The notes: generated from the sequence alone by a model not told the origin. DNA of 56,173 nt from Krasilnikovozyma curviuscula (GCA_014825775.1 MVAQ01000139.1:1-56173), one strand, 5' to 3'. Positions 1 through 16,000 are shown, counted from the stretch's first letter. Numbers and translations are program-made.

Positions 1-1287
1 CATTTCTCCAGCTCCTTGTAAACCGTCCTCCCGAAACGACAACCTTCCTTCTCTCACACCATCCTCGAGCCAAGTTTCGAGCTCAGTCAGTTATACCTCG
101 CCAGGTATGCTTCGTCCGTTTATCAACCTTGACATACTCGCGTTTGTGATGGGAAGGAGAAGCGTTTCTTCAGCTCAAATCCGACAACTTCCCAGCTTCG
201 ATTGTCATCTTTGCGCTCTGAAGAGTTTCTTGTATGTTGGTTATGGTGTGTGTTCTTTAGGCTCTTCCTGGTCCCAGCTGAGCGGAAGACTCACCATGTT
301 TAGATTATGGCACCAGATCTGTCGATTCATCGTCAGCGGTTTGATCTGCCCCATTGTCATCGGTGAAATACTCCTTGGATCAGATGGTGTTATTCTCAAA
401 GTGGAGACGCTGTTGGGTCTTCATTTTTCCCCACTGACTCAAGCAAGCTCTGGACAACCGTCAAGGGACAACAAACAACGTCCTTGATCGCTGTGAGTTG
501 TTCATTTTCGAAAAATTCGATAGAAAATATCAAGTAAGAAGACTCATTTTGTACTCTAAAGGGTACTTTCTGTAAGATGGAAGCTGTTGATGTGGGGTGT
601 TTGACTCAAGGTTATTGATCAGTTCGCCATCAGTCCCCTTTCTTCTCGTTTGTCGAACTGAACCTTCCTTTCTAGCCTTCCTAGTCTGTGAATCGCAGCT
701 CGAGAGTGAGATCGAGGTCTTTGGACAGTACCATCGTGAGAACGGCTGGAGCTCTAGCGTCAATAATGGAATGTTGGAGCAGGAGACGACTGCCGTTGCT
801 TAGACACCACCTCCAGGAAGGAAAACCAAAGAGCCTGGGGATATTTTTACCCCTAGAGCACGTCAGGACACACATTTATTCTGTGGGTCAGATTGGAGGG
901 GACCAATGCGACAGGATCGCTAGCGCGCGCAATGGCCCTCCTCATCGAGAACCTCGAATTGTTTGACAGGGAGATACCGCCCCAGAACCATAGAATATTT
1001 TTGTCTGTCTACCTTATCTTGACTGCAGTATCCACAGAGAAATCAAGCGGCGCCCACATGGAACTTGGAACAAATATGCCTTCCCAATGCGGAACCCCCC
1101 CCAAAACGCGAGTGTCTGGAAACCTCACGCAGGCACAGGAGAATCCTTGCGTGAGGCAGCAAACTTGGACCACTCACGAATCAACCAAGATCAAGTTTCT
1201 GACCTTAAGTAAAAAAAGGGAGGTAGTCAGATCGGGAAGCAGGGTTTTTTCAGAGCCTCTTACAGCAGGTAGAGAACAGCAGCAGCT
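1..1287. other. 5' region of the PAK kinase gene; no convincing gene
   Basis: No open frame here resembles a protein, although several short frames exist. The first 110 bases are pyrimidine-rich and end in a good donor (AG then GTATGC at about 105), and acceptor-like TTTAG and CCCAG sequences follow at about 260-280. This could be a spliced 5' leader of the kinase gene that starts at 1288. Several upstream ATGs would form short upstream frames if the leader is transcribed. Everything beyond the lack of coding signal is inference. Confidence 0.4.
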
Positions 1288-4864
<3,577 letters not shown>

Positions 4865-5665
4865 TAGCTTCAATACAGCTTTATCAAGATTCCGCTCCCC
4901 AAAATATCCATATCACCTGTTCGGTATTTCCAATCATTCCTGTTCATTATCTCAAAACGTACAAACATGGTTTCCAGTGACTTGTTACTACCATCAACGA
5001 TGTTCTTTTGTCTCTACGCAGAATACCCACTCAACACCTTCATTCCATCTTAGACCCTTTCTCTACTTCACGTTGCATGTTTTCACCCCTATCTCTTTCC
5101 TTTTTCTTTGGATTGTTACCTCTGCGTTACTTAACTTTTCGTAAAGCCTGCTTCTGAGTAGCAAGGCTGAGATTTAGATGCAATCTTCTGCTTGCCTCTA
5201 CCCCTGCAAGTTAGGCGATTTCTTTCAGAGGCTCTGGAACTGAGAGTGACTTAGCATCATAACTAAGCATACTTAGGCAGGTACCAAATGCAAGGTATGA
5301 CATTTGGTGGTGGATGTTTATCACGCTGAGCCTTTGACTCTTCTCGCTCTAGAATTGTATGGGCTGGGCTGTTTCTAACGTCCATCTCGCAAACAGCAAT
5401 CCATGCTGAAAACATCCAGCACCTACAGAGTACGATCTGTAGAGCTGGTTTTCTGTCAGAGCTTTACTGGTTTCAGTAGAATCAAAACTGGCCTTCGTAT
5501 ACATACTTCAAGCGCAACTTTTTACCACCACCCTTGAGACCTCCATCCCCGTTATCGTAGGTTTGTATGCTGCTCGAATTGCTAAAGACAGTATTTTTCA
5601 AGTTAATACATTATCTTTCTTTAGGTCTGTATTGCAGTTCGAGGAGAACCCCACCCTCCGAAACC
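4865..5665. other. Intergenic: kinase 3' end and F-box gene promoter
   Basis: No supported gene. It holds a perfect 8-bp inverted repeat with a 10-base loop (5283-5290 ACCAAATG and 5301-5308 CATTTGGT). Next to it is a cluster of CTTAG/CTAAG repeats at about 5249-5276. A possible 5'-leader intron of the downstream gene runs from about 5560 (GTTTGT) to the TTTAG at about 5623. Confidence 0.4.
5283..5308. repeat. Perfect 8-bp inverted repeat with 10-base loop
   Basis: ACCAAATG and its exact reverse complement CATTTGGT are separated by 10 bases, in the intergenic stretch about 360 bases upstream of the F-box protein start. The arms lie near several CTTAG/CTAAG elements. It could be a binding site for a dimeric regulator, a 3'-end hairpin of the kinase transcript, or chance. 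Confidence 0.4.
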
Positions 5666-6688
5666 ATGGCTTCCCCATCTGCAGCAGCCTTTCCCCCCCG
5701 AAACAACATTGACGAGCTTCCAAGCGAAATCATCTCCAGCATATTGTCCTACGCCATCGAACCATCTACCGCCGGAGGGGCTAACATTCTCAGAACCAAT
5801 AGGACCTTCTATCTTGCTGGCCAGCGTTATCTGTATGAGGAGATTAACATATGTTCGGAGACAGGTTGGAAGTCATTCGATATGAACTGGGATATTGCAG
5901 GTGGGTTGAAGGAAGATGTGTTGGGGAAGTTAAAGTTGGTGAAGAAGATCCAGATTGGTTTTGGGTTCGCGCTCCGTCCATCAATCCGACGCAACATCTC
6001 GCTCCACCATTCCGATTTTACGAACCTGCAGACCCTCATCGTGTCCAGAGAGACTCTGATACTCTCTCCAAATCAGCGCATGAAGAGGGTTAATATGGAG
6101 ACGAGGGATTCCCTGACATCTTGGCTGGGCAGCCTAGAGCCAACAATCATCCACTGGAACGTCTTCAACTGCTTTCCCTTCATCTTGTACGAAGCCAAAG
6201 CAATATCACAACCAAGTGATTCCATCCAAGAACTCCGAATTGGCTTGTTCCCTTTCGAATGGTTGGTCGAAGACACTCGTGCGCGCAACGATCTTAACTT
6301 GCTCTTAATCACCAATATTATCATTCCTTTCCCCGCCAACCTCAATGCTGCCTTTTACGACGAGTTCATGAGAGCAGTCAAGGTCCTCATTGAATTCTCG
6401 AAGTCTGCGTCGACCCGGAGAATAAGATTTGAGGTGGTCAGGTTTGAAGGTGTTCCGACGCGGTGGGCAGAAGAGATGGATGAGGAAATCAAAAAGTTTC
6501 TTAACTTTGAAGACGAAGATGACAGTGTGACCCGGGTTGAAGGACTAGGGTTCAAAGTTGAATGTGATGTCAGGGAGGGCCCTGATCCACGCGACGAAGA
6601 AGAGGATCTGGACGTATCAGATGACGATGACGAGGAGGAGGAAGGACCTGACGAGTGGGTGGCAGACGACAGTGACGATGATGAGTGA
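5666..6688 (+). CDS. F-box-like domain protein with acidic tail
   Basis: Single-exon gene, 340 residues. The likely ATG at 5666 sits in a strong context (AAACCATGG); an in-frame ATG-like start 33 codons upstream lies in what looks like an intron of the leader. After a short Ala/Pro-rich start comes NIDELPSEIISSILSYA (about residues 15-31), which has the Leu-Pro and hydrophobic spacing of an F-box helix. Such domains recruit substrates to SCF ubiquitin ligases through Skp1. The middle has no repeats I can name. The last 45 residues are almost entirely Asp/Glu. The F-box call rests on one short segment and the substrate is unknown. Many basidiomycetes carry large expanded families of such single-exon F-box proteins. 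Confidence 0.6.
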   Translation: MASPSAAAFPPRNNIDELPSEIISSILSYAIEPSTAGGANILRTNRTFYLAGQRYLYEEINICSETGWKSFDMNWDIAGGLKEDVLGKLKLVKKIQIGFGFALRPSIRRNISLHHSDFTNLQTLIVSRETLILSPNQRMKRVNMETRDSLTSWLGSLEPTIIHWNVFNCFPFILYEAKAISQPSDSIQELRIGLFPFEWLVEDTRARNDLNLLLITNIIIPFPANLNAAFYDEFMRAVKVLIEFSKSASTRRIRFEVVRFEGVPTRWAEEMDEEIKKFLNFEDEDDSVTRVEGLGFKVECDVREGPDPRDEEEDLDVSDDDDEEEEGPDEWVADDSDDDE

Positions 6689-6964
6689 TGGATGGAAACT
6701 AGGGACAGGGAGTTTGTAGTTTCCACGGTGTAGAGGTCAACTTTCTCGTGCTGTGATTATATCATCAACCTGAATCTGTATTCAGCCAGCTAGTTCATCC
6801 TTCCCTTTTGACATTTTTCGCATTCTGAACGCATTCACGACGTCCTCCAAGCAGAAAAAGACAAAACACAACAGGGTTGCAGTGGCGGCAAATCGAGACG
6901 GTCGCTCACAGCGAATCAGTGGGCGCAAATTCAGCAGAGCGATAACCGTCATCTTATACTCAAA

Positions 6965-8078
6965 ATGAAGGCTACAGGTATGTGCAGCTTTAAGATCCAG
7001 ATTAGAAGAGTCTCTTAGTGCCGTTGGAACAGTGGGAAGGGCGGAGGAATGAGCTGTAGAGGGCGATTTTGGACTTCGAGATTTTCGATGCGAATCTATG
7101 CGAGTACTGACCCCTCGTTCCGTTCCCGTTTTTGTCTTATAGGTACGTTCATAATCAGTTATTAGGTCTCAGAAAGTGCTGGGAATCTTCATTGTCACTA
7201 GTAGCCTCGGCAGAAGGCATTGAAAAGAGAAAAAGAGAAACTTGGGAAAGGATGGGATGGACGAATGAGAAATCTCGCATCACTGACACTTTGATTGACC
7301 ACTTCTTTACCCCCTTCCTCTTTCTGTAGGTGTCATCGCCATGTACAACCGTCCGGTTACCCGTACAATGCCTCCTCTTGGCTTGTCGTGAGTGCTTCCA
7401 TTTTGTCTGGAGGACGTCGACCAGGCCTGTTGCTCGCGGCTCACGAAAAAATGAATGCTCGACTGACATTGGACCCTCTGGTTGTACTACGTAATACAGG
7501 GCGGCCCCATTGTTGAAGAAGTACCTTCCAGGATTTACCAACGCCTTCTTGGTCCCAGTTGCTAAGGCCTACAACAGCTTTTCTGGCTGGAGAAAGTACG
7601 GTCTGATGTACGACGATCTGATCATCGAGGAGAACCCAGAAGTCCAAAAGGTTAGCATAGGTCCAAAAATTGATGTTGAAGATGTCAGGGAAATGATGTC
7701 GGAATGTTGAGACTGACTCTGGGTGTTTTGTTTGAACCCTCAGGCCATTGGTCGATTGACTCCAGAGCAGCTTTACGCTCGTAACTTCCGTCTCAAGAGA
7801 GCCCACCACCAAATGTCGATGCACAGAACCCTTCCAAAGGACCAATGGGTCAAGCCAGAAGAGGTAAGATTTCCTCGTTCATGACTTTATCCACGCACAC
7901 GCGACCTGACGTCCACCGCTTTCTTTTTTTCGTGCAGGACATTCGTTACCTCACCCCACACATCAAGCGTGTCGAAGCTGACTACCAGGAGAGAATTGCT
8001 TGGGACAACATCACCATTGATACCTTCACCAAGGCTCCATCTCCCGGTTACGTTGCTCCAGGCGCTAAGCACCACTAA
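6965..8078 (+). CDS. QCR7: Cytochrome b-c1 complex subunit 7 (QCR7, complex III)
   Basis: Small matrix-side subunit of mitochondrial ubiquinol-cytochrome c reductase that helps assemble cytochrome b. Exons 6965-6977, 7330-7387, 7500-7650, 7744-7863, 7938-8078 join in phase to 160 residues, somewhat longer than the usual 110-130 because of an N-terminal stretch and a tail ending PGAKHH. Family landmarks are the segment around GWRKYGLMYDDLI followed by EENPEV, then YARNFRLKRAHHQ, and DIRYLTPHI. The first exon is only 13 bases, and intron 1 is 352 bases, several times longer than the other introns. An internal AG/GT junction lies inside it at 7142/7143. An alternative start is the ATG in exon 2 (at 7341), which would give a protein nearer the family length. 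Family call firm; the start is less certain. Confidence 0.88.
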
Positions 8079-8386
8079 ATCACCAACCCTCACTCAAAAC
8101 TAGAAACCTGATGGATGGTGGAAGGAGGTATACGATGCTAGACGGAGGAGTAGCTTAATTGGCGATGAACAAAACAATTTTCTACCTTTGCTTGTGCTTT
8201 GGCACACGGAACAGGTTCAGCAAGATCTTGTTGTATACCGTGCAACCGTGAGAATGTTCATACCAAGTATGGACAACATCTTGAAGCTTTCTTTTTTATA
8301 CAGCTTGAGCGAATTGATTTGGATAAAGACGAACACTGCCTTTTGGGAAACAGACAAAAAGTGAATAAACTAATAAACGCTGCTGC
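8079..8386. other. Intergenic between QCR7 and the dolichyldiphosphatase gene
   Basis: About 308 bases with the QCR7 3' end and the promoter of the next gene, both on the plus strand. I see no gene, RNA or repeat. Confidence 0.4.
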
Positions 8387-9550
8387 ATGTCAAGTCGTCT
8401 GAGGTCGACACAGCCAACTGCCAAATCGTCCAAAGCTGGAACAAACTGGTCCCTCATGGCTGCTCTCTCTCCATCCAAGACCGCGTCTGAGATTGCAGTC
8501 TTCGAGCTGACCCACGTTCTTTGTGAGGCCGTTTCCTCGTCACCCTTTCGCTGCTGTCGCCTTATAATACTATTTCCTGGTTTGTGTACCCGCAGATGAC
8601 CCCAACTCGATAACCTCAGAACTGCTGGCACTGATTACCCTCAGTCCTATGTTCATCATCCCTTCTTTTCTAAGTGTGTTGATCTTCAAGAGAGAGTTGA
8701 CAATCCTGAACATGTTTTTGGGCCAGGTAAGCTGCATCGACCTCGCTGTGAAGCTCAACTCATGAGCTGATAATACCATTGATTATCAGGTTGGTAACGA
8801 GTTTTTATCCTGGAGATTCAAGAGGATGCTGAAGGTGACCAGACCGGACAGTGAGTGCAAGGGACTCATACGTTTCTCAAAATGATCGGAGCTGAAAGTG
8901 TTTGGACAGCTACGTATGGAACTGGTTACGCATCTCCTTCCTCTCACTCTCAGTTCTTTGGTTACTTTTTTACGGTGAGCTATGTTAACGCGCATTCCAT
9001 CGTAGCTGGTTGCTGATTTTGTTTTCCTCAGTTTATCTTACTACACATTATCTTCCTGCAAGCGTCTCCGGCATCTTGGAGTACATATGATAAGAACGTA
9101 TGGAGAGCGAAAAGAGTTGTAGTGGGGCTAGGACTTGCAGTGTGGAGTGCCGCAGTGTTGTACTCGAGGTGAGTGATTACCTTGCGCAGCTCTCATCGAA
9201 GACATTTCCTCCTCTCTTTCTTTCCATCTACCTGCTCTTACACTACATTTTTTTCTCTCAGATATTTCCTTCACTATCACACTATCCCTCAGATCCGTCT
9301 AGGTTTCTGCCTCGGCGTCGCTATTGCACTGCTTCATTTCATACCAACAGAGCTCATTCCATCAATATACCCAACATCACCAATTTCTCAAATAAGACGG
9401 TGGGCGCTGGGGACATCCTTGATGAAGGAGCTGAAGATGAGAGATAGTTGGTTGCTGTACAAAGGGGATGGCGGTGGAGGTACAGAGTACGATGGGTACA
9501 GAAGAGATCTCAGTATCAAAGATGGTAATGGAAGAAGTAAAAATACCTAA
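8387..9550 (+). CDS. CAX4: Dolichyldiphosphatase (PAP2 superfamily, CAX4/CWH8/DOLPP1-like)
   Basis: ER membrane enzyme that removes a phosphate from dolichyl diphosphate on the luminal side, recycling the carrier for N-glycosylation. Six exons (8387-8522, 8596-8726, 8790-8850, 8910-8974, 9032-9168, 9262-9550) join in phase to 272 residues. The three PAP2 phosphatase motifs are visible: KRMLKVTRP, then PSSHSQFF, then SRYFLHYHTIPQ with its His. The dolichyldiphosphatase-type PSSHSQ replaces the PSGH of ordinary PAP2 enzymes. Four or more hydrophobic membrane segments surround the motifs. An in-frame ATG at 8456 (starting MAALSPSK) is an equally plausible start and would remove 23 residues. The 3' end faces the convergent phosphotransferase gene about 90 bases away. 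Confidence 0.88.
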
Positions 9551-9640
9551 GTTATTGACGTAGATTTCTGCTTCTTATTGTCCAAAGAAACCTTGCGGCC
9601 CAACTTACAAAACAGCAGTTCTGCGCAATAATGAGATGTA

Positions 9641-11499
9641 TCACAGTCTAGCTTTTTCCCAATCCACCAACTTATCACCACCATCAAAATCAGAGCCAAT
9701 TTCTTCACCTTCCGATTTGCTGCCACCACGTAGCAAGTCCAGTGCGGTTCTACCTAGAAGGCCAAACACCGCTCCCGCCTCTTTGGCTTCCGCTGAAGAG
9801 GCTTGACCCAATTTCACCCGTGCCGCAATCCCTTGACAGATGATCGCAAGCTAGAGAAATATAACAATGACAGATGAGACATCATGAATCCCGTTACTTG
9901 CCTTACGCCAGAGACTTACTCGATACACCGTCCAGACTTCACAGAACCTCCAACTCGTCAACTCCTTTTCATTCGGGACATTCATCCCTTCTTTCCAGAG
10001 TGAAATCAGAGCATCTTTACTCGGGATACCATCTAACGAAGGTGTTGTGCCAACAAGCTCTTTAAGTGGAATAAGAAGCCCGAGACGATTCTGTTCTGGG
10101 ATTTGCGATGGCGAGAGTGAGTATGGGAGAAGGAGATTTGATAGGTCATTTAGCGGCGATCCTGGAGTAAAGGGACCCATTTTAACTTAGTGAACCCCCA
10201 AAACTGTAGCAAGAGCATAGAACTTCGCTCTGGAGAGGAAAAAGACGAACCTAGCGAAGACAGTTCCCAGTCGAGCACGCCAATCACCCAGGGCTTTGTA
10301 GGGTGGAATATGAAGTTATCCATCTTAAGATCACCATGGACCTGTCAGAGTACGGCTGTGAGTAGGTCATAAACATAAAGTCCCAACATACGGAAAAGCA
10401 CTCACGATGCATCGCTCGCCCTCCCCCTTGACCTGCTCAACCCTCTCGGCCTCTTTAATTAACCACTCTCCCACAATGTCACTACCTTCAATCTCGCCGA
10501 CATACTCAGCTTGTTTTTGGCTCACACGCAACAAACCAGCGACTTGTCGAGGGAAGTAATTTCTGGGAGGTGCAAAGGAGTTCACAAAGTGAGGAGACAG
10601 TGACGAGAGGGGTATTGTAGATAGCGATGTGAGAGTTTGGATCGTTGAGTACCAGCTAAGATCAGGAGATTAGAGAAGTCAGACGGAGAATTGGCCTCGA
10701 AGGAAGACAACGATCTATCAATATTGCACGCGACTGACCATAGACGGCGCTCTGTTGGTGATAGTTGGGGAAGACGGACATCTGAAAAGATGCGACCTGA
10801 TTTTTATTTATTTTGTATTACGTTTTTCGACAGCCCAGAACGAGGAAGGAGCCAGTTAAAAATCCGTTAATGGTGACCAAGGGAATGAAATCAACGAGGA
10901 ATTCTCTCTCTCTTTAGCACTGACCTTCTAGGAACTCCATCAGGTAGAACACCCCACCAACAACACTCTCATCCTCACACAGGCTGTAAACTTTCGGTAC
11001 AGGAACACCCCTCAACTCTCCGCCACCATTCCCCCCCTTCCCACTCTCCCTTGAACAGACTTTATCGTTGTACTCCCCAATAGCCTGTAGTACTCTGAAC
11101 TCCCGTTCAATCTGGTGCGCCTTCTTCGAGATGAGAGTCCCAGAGGGTTTTTTACGAAGGACGATCCGGAGAGGTGACGAGGTGGAAGAGGATGATGCTG
11201 TCGGAGAAGAAGTCAAGAGGTATGTTGGGTTCGATTGGCCAGACTAAAATGCAAATTTTTTGAACCGGAGTATCAGAATCTTGTTGTGTCCGATAATGGT
11301 AGACCCAGGGTAATTGATCAGGCTTCTCCACCGGTTATAACCCATCCGAACAATAGTGTGGGAGAGGACGACTCACTTTGAACTGACTGACATCAGAAAC
11401 TGGTAGATGGAAGCCAGGCACAGGGTGGCTCTGCAGGTACTTCTCCAAGTTGGGGATGTTTAGCGTCGAGCGAGGTGCGGTGGTCGATTGGCCTTCCAT
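9641..11499 (-). CDS. APH-fold phosphotransferase (ACAD10/11 kinase-domain-like)
   Basis: Aminoglycoside-phosphotransferase/choline-kinase-like fold. Seven exons (11377-11499, 10925-11243, 10739-10796, 10406-10655, 10251-10341, 9920-10161, 9641-9850) join in phase to 430 residues. Visible elements are an N-lobe with LRIVLRKKP (ATP-binding lysine region), [10 protein letters not shown], and [10 protein letters not shown]. Then come the family signature [17 protein letters not shown], the catalytic loop [13 protein letters not shown] and the metal-binding [10 protein letters not shown]. The C-terminal helices include [12 protein letters not shown], typical of this subfamily. In animals the same domain is fused to an acyl-CoA dehydrogenase (ACAD10/11); here it stands alone, as is common in fungi. 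By that homology the substrate may be a 4-hydroxyacyl-CoA, but this is inference. An ATG nine codons upstream (11526) is an alternative start. Confidence 0.85.
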
Positions 11500-13058
11500 G
11501 AGGGGGATTCTTTGGGACCAAGACAAAAATAACTATAATGAAGTGAAAGAAATACTGAAACAGTAGTCTTTTACGCCAGGGAGTACTTGAAGGATACTGG
11601 AATAGAAGGATGAGGACTGGGCTGGCTTATTTTACCCCACAAAGTCCCCAGCGGGCGAAGTAGTACATCAGGTAAAGCAAGCAGGGCACAGCAGAACGTA
11701 TCGAGAGATACGTGTTTCCAACTCACCGTTGAACTTTCTTGCACTCGATGTCGGTGTTGAAACATGGCTCCAGTACAGCTGTCCTCGTTCGCTCCAGCTA
11801 CTAATTCACAGAAATATTAAAAAATATAATAAAAAATCCCAAATCAAAGCGTTTCATCTACCTGAGAAGTATCTAAGGTCTCAAATGAAGATAAACTGTA
11901 CCAGGAGTCATAACATGATTAGAAGTGGGAGCGGCGCAAGAATAATAAAGAGGAGCCAGTGGCTGTCGTCCCTCTTCACATCCCAATATCAAAGATCTTC
12001 TCCAAAATAAGAGATTCCAGACCAGCCTTACGTCAATACCACCTTTTCTTAGCTAATTTTTACCATTTTCCACCTGAAATTGGACAAATTCGCTTTGAGA
12101 GGCACTTCAAAACAAACCACCCACAATACTGTTTAAACCCTGGGTGAAGTCGACGTCACCATTTCCCAAAGACAAGTTAAACAGCTACAGTGCGCACGTG
12201 AGGCTTGGTGGAGTAGTGGATGTGTTTGTAACGGTCGCCAACCTTAAATGTGTTGATTTCGCTCGCGTTACTTTTATTAAACCTTAAAGGACTACGCGTA
12301 GGACTCAGACCAGAGCAAGCTTGTTTCTATCCAAATCTCACCCAAGCATATCCAGCTCACCTGGCGACCCCACTGGGAGAGGGATAAGCAGATCCAACGC
12401 AGTAGGTACAGGTCCTTGCGCTGGATCAGATTCACACTAGCTCACCTTTTTGACACAGGAGAAGATCTGGCGTTCGTTCGCTGGGCTCATCAAACCAAAC
12501 CAGTAAAGAGGCAAATACCCAAAGAGTCCTACCGTTCCTGCTAAGAGGTAAGGTAGAGTTTCTTCTTTGATTTGGTATCTGACTTGAAACGCGTTCCCCA
12601 GCTCAATTCCATTTCTGAGAACTTCCAGGCTACAAAACGAGCCATTGAGCTACAGAACGTGTACGGTATATGAGAACAGGAGTTCTCTGAAGCTTCCCAT
12701 AGGCATCCAAGGTCATCAAATATCATTCCGAGCACTGGATACTGAGGCATAGGCCCTTTGAGGTGGTACGCCAGAGCTCGCCTGCTCTTAACAGCCTCCA
12801 CTAGAAATCACTATGCTGACGAATCTGACTTACCCCTCTCCTCCTTCAAGGTCAGAGACTATTCAGAAAGAAAAGGTCTCTGTGCAGCTTACTACGAAGG
12901 TAGATTGCTCTTTGGTCTGACCTCCAGGTACGTTTCGTGTCATTCCCTGCTGAATCTATTTTGGCACGACCCCACACGCATGATCGAATACCTCCCTCAG
13001 TGTTTACCTCTATGTTTTCTCGCTTTATTAGATTATTGCTACTCTAGCATCTGTGGCT
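11500..13058. other. Long divergent intergenic region
   Basis: About 1.56 kb between the divergent phosphotransferase and Ser/Pro-rich protein genes. No frame here looks coding. A likely 5'-leader intron of the plus-strand gene runs from 12928 (GTACGT after CTCCAG) to 13047 (CTCTAG), eleven bases before its ATG. A T-rich/A-rich stretch lies at about 11810-11850. Confidence 0.4.
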
Positions 13059-16000
13059 ATGGCTTCACCATCTCTAAGCTGCTCTGCAGCTCCCATTCCA
13101 ACAGCTACGACACGTAACTTCTCGCTGCCTTCGCCTTCCAAGCTATTCGACAATCCTGCGTCGCCCAGCTCACCCTCTCTAGCAATTGTGACAACTCCTG
13201 TTATTCCACCAGAACGTCCTCCAAAGAGTCCGATGAGGAGCCAAACCAACGACCCGCAACCACCGTCGCCACCGCCTCCGTCAACTTCGCCCTCTGAAGC
13301 AGAGTGCCGACCGAGTCTGGTAGGATTGGGAATCCTCAGATGCGAATCTCCTTCACTTCAGTCTTTGGCTAGTATCGTCACTAGCGAAGGGGGTGCTACA
13401 GTCGAGAACGAAGCAGAGAAGGCCGTTGATCGGACCAAGCGTCAACCATACATGGCGCATCTCCAACAACCGCACTCTCCACCGTTACTATCAACAACCT
13501 CCCACCAGATAGAAGACAATGAAGAGAATGCTCTGAAGTTTGTCAATACTCCTCAACGCGCTCTATCTGGTGGCTTCCCTTGGTTGACAACTTCACCTAG
13601 AGCGCTTTCTCCAAGACCTGCTGATTTGCCACTCCCGCCGTCTCCAAATGTGTCATCTGATACAGTCCTGCTAGAGGATCCCCCCAGCAGCAGATTCGGA
13701 TTTAATAAGAAGGTATCGAGCGCGACGATTGGCAGCAACAGTGGTGATACTGTTTACCAAAGTGCTAAGGTAAACTTTACTTCTCTACGTTGTTCCAAGA
13801 AGTCTCTTATTGAGAACGCTCTATCATTTGGTACTCGCCAGTCATCTCCGATGTCTACGGTGACAAGTCTTCCTCAAGAGGATGGATCTGTGCCTCCACC
13901 ACGAAGAAAGTCATCGACACCCTCAAACCTCCTTCTTCAAGAACGTCAGCTTCCACAGCTTCCAAACTATGTTCGATCTGTAAATTCCTCGAACTCTTAT
14001 ACTTCTTCGAAGTCTCCCTCTCCCAGCGTCAGCGATGACACCACCACCACGACGGAGCGCAATCGTCGACGCGTGCCCTCAGAGTCAGAATCATTATCTT
14101 CCCATGCCGTCTGTCTCTGGTCAACTCCGACCCATGACGTTCCACCCCTTCCACTGCCTCGTTCCTCTAATGACTCGTCCCATGCACCATCTCTCACGAG
14201 AACTGCGTCTAGCGCTGATTCATCGAGGGTTCCTAGTCCACCTCCGATCCTGTTGACGAGCGGCAGCCTCGATCGTGAGAGCGCCGGCTGCAGAAGTGGA
14301 GTGGATGAGCACGAAGATGAGCGGGATCAGAAAGAAAGGATTGTGAACCGTCAAGCGATGATCAACACTACCTCGTACTACCTCCCTCCACCTGTCGTCA
14401 AACCCACAACTATTGAATTGATGCAGCAGAGCCAGCACCGTGGACTCCAACAACAGCAACAGACTTACAAGTCGAATAACTCGAGTGAAGTCACGGTTGC
14501 GTCTGTACGACAGACGACTCCGACGCCCTTCTCAGAGTCGTCAACCAACACGACCAACGGTACCAAGAAGGCGACCAAGAGGAAGTCTTTGGTGTTGAGG
14601 GCTACCAAGAGCTTGGGGGAGATGAGGAGTAAACACAAGGAGAAGGAACCCAAATCGACGTCTCATTATCAGTTTCACGAGCAGGTCAAGGTTTCAACTG
14701 TCGCGGCCGTCCAGCAGGACTTGGCTGGTGTTGACAATATCTTTGATGTGAGGCGGTGGATTGCTGCTGAAGAGAGGAAGTTGGGGTTGTCCAGTAGTCC
14801 GGTGAAGATGTGAGTTTGCTTTGGTTTTGCTCTCATGGAAGACAAGAGTGTATGCTGACAGTTCTGATTGGTTATGACAGGCCTGAACGATCAGTTCCTC
14901 CGTCTCCCTCGCACTCTTTCGATAATCGGAGGGCAGATCGTCTTTCGCTTCATCCAGCTTCTTTGATGGGAGACCAGTGCAATCAAGGGTCTAGATATCC
15001 AAGTTTGATCCCTTCGTCACCCATTGCTTCGACAGCAACGGTGCTACGTGAGATGACTCCGGTACCACTAGCTCCAACACCTCAACGACAAAATTCACCT
15101 CTCAAACCAAAGCCATCTTCAAGTCCGCTGAAGGAATCATCCGCGCCTGCGCCAACTGCATCATCTGTACCATGCTCTCCTAAGGTGCAACCTCCCAGCT
15201 CACCTAAACCCAGCAAGCTGATGAAATCTCCTCCACCTTCCCCCCGGGACCGAACTCCTCAACAACGCAAAGATGACTATGATCTCTTGGCCAAGGCGGT
15301 GTCGATGAGCCTGAAGATATCAAGTCCTGAAGCTGCTAAAGCTAAACAGGGAGCATTCTCTAATCATAACCCACCGCGCACTTCTCTTCCTCCCCTTCCA
15401 CCACCACAGCCCTCACCGATGCCAGCTATTCCTCTTCCTTCTGAACTATCACCTGACCCAAAGACGAAAAGACTGACTGCTGTAGAGTTCTCATCCTCGC
15501 CATTTGCGAAAGAACTCTATCCGATGACAACCATCCGAAAAACGCTCAAAAAGACTCTCCTCAGTGAACAATTGAGTGAGCTGGTAGACATCGAAGCCAA
15601 ACCCCTCAGCTCCATCGCACCACTTTCAGCATCATCTGAAACCTCAACCATTACGTACCAGGGCGAGCCTGACACAGGTCTCCTCCATGTTTCCAGTCCA
15701 CTTTCAGCAACTTCATTTACGCTTTCATCCAAAACCTCAGCGCATGAATCGTACACCGGTACTCAGACCTCTCAGCGTTCAAGATCGTCCTCAGTGCCAT
15801 TCCTCCACAGGCGACCGTTTCGCTCACCAGAACCTCACAGAACAAGCGCCCAGGTCTTTCCAACAATGCCTTCGGTTGCCAGTTCGATCTCTCAGTATTC
15901 GTCTGATGATGTTCAAGACGAGAGTCAGAGTGAAGTCGGAACCACCACAAACACTTTAACAGACACAAATGAAGACTGGCACAGCGCTGTTGCTTCATCC

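Noticed and set aside
6355..6726. Ser-rich minus-strand frame of 123 codons
   Set aside because: Antisense shadow of the Asp/Glu-rich tail of the F-box protein.
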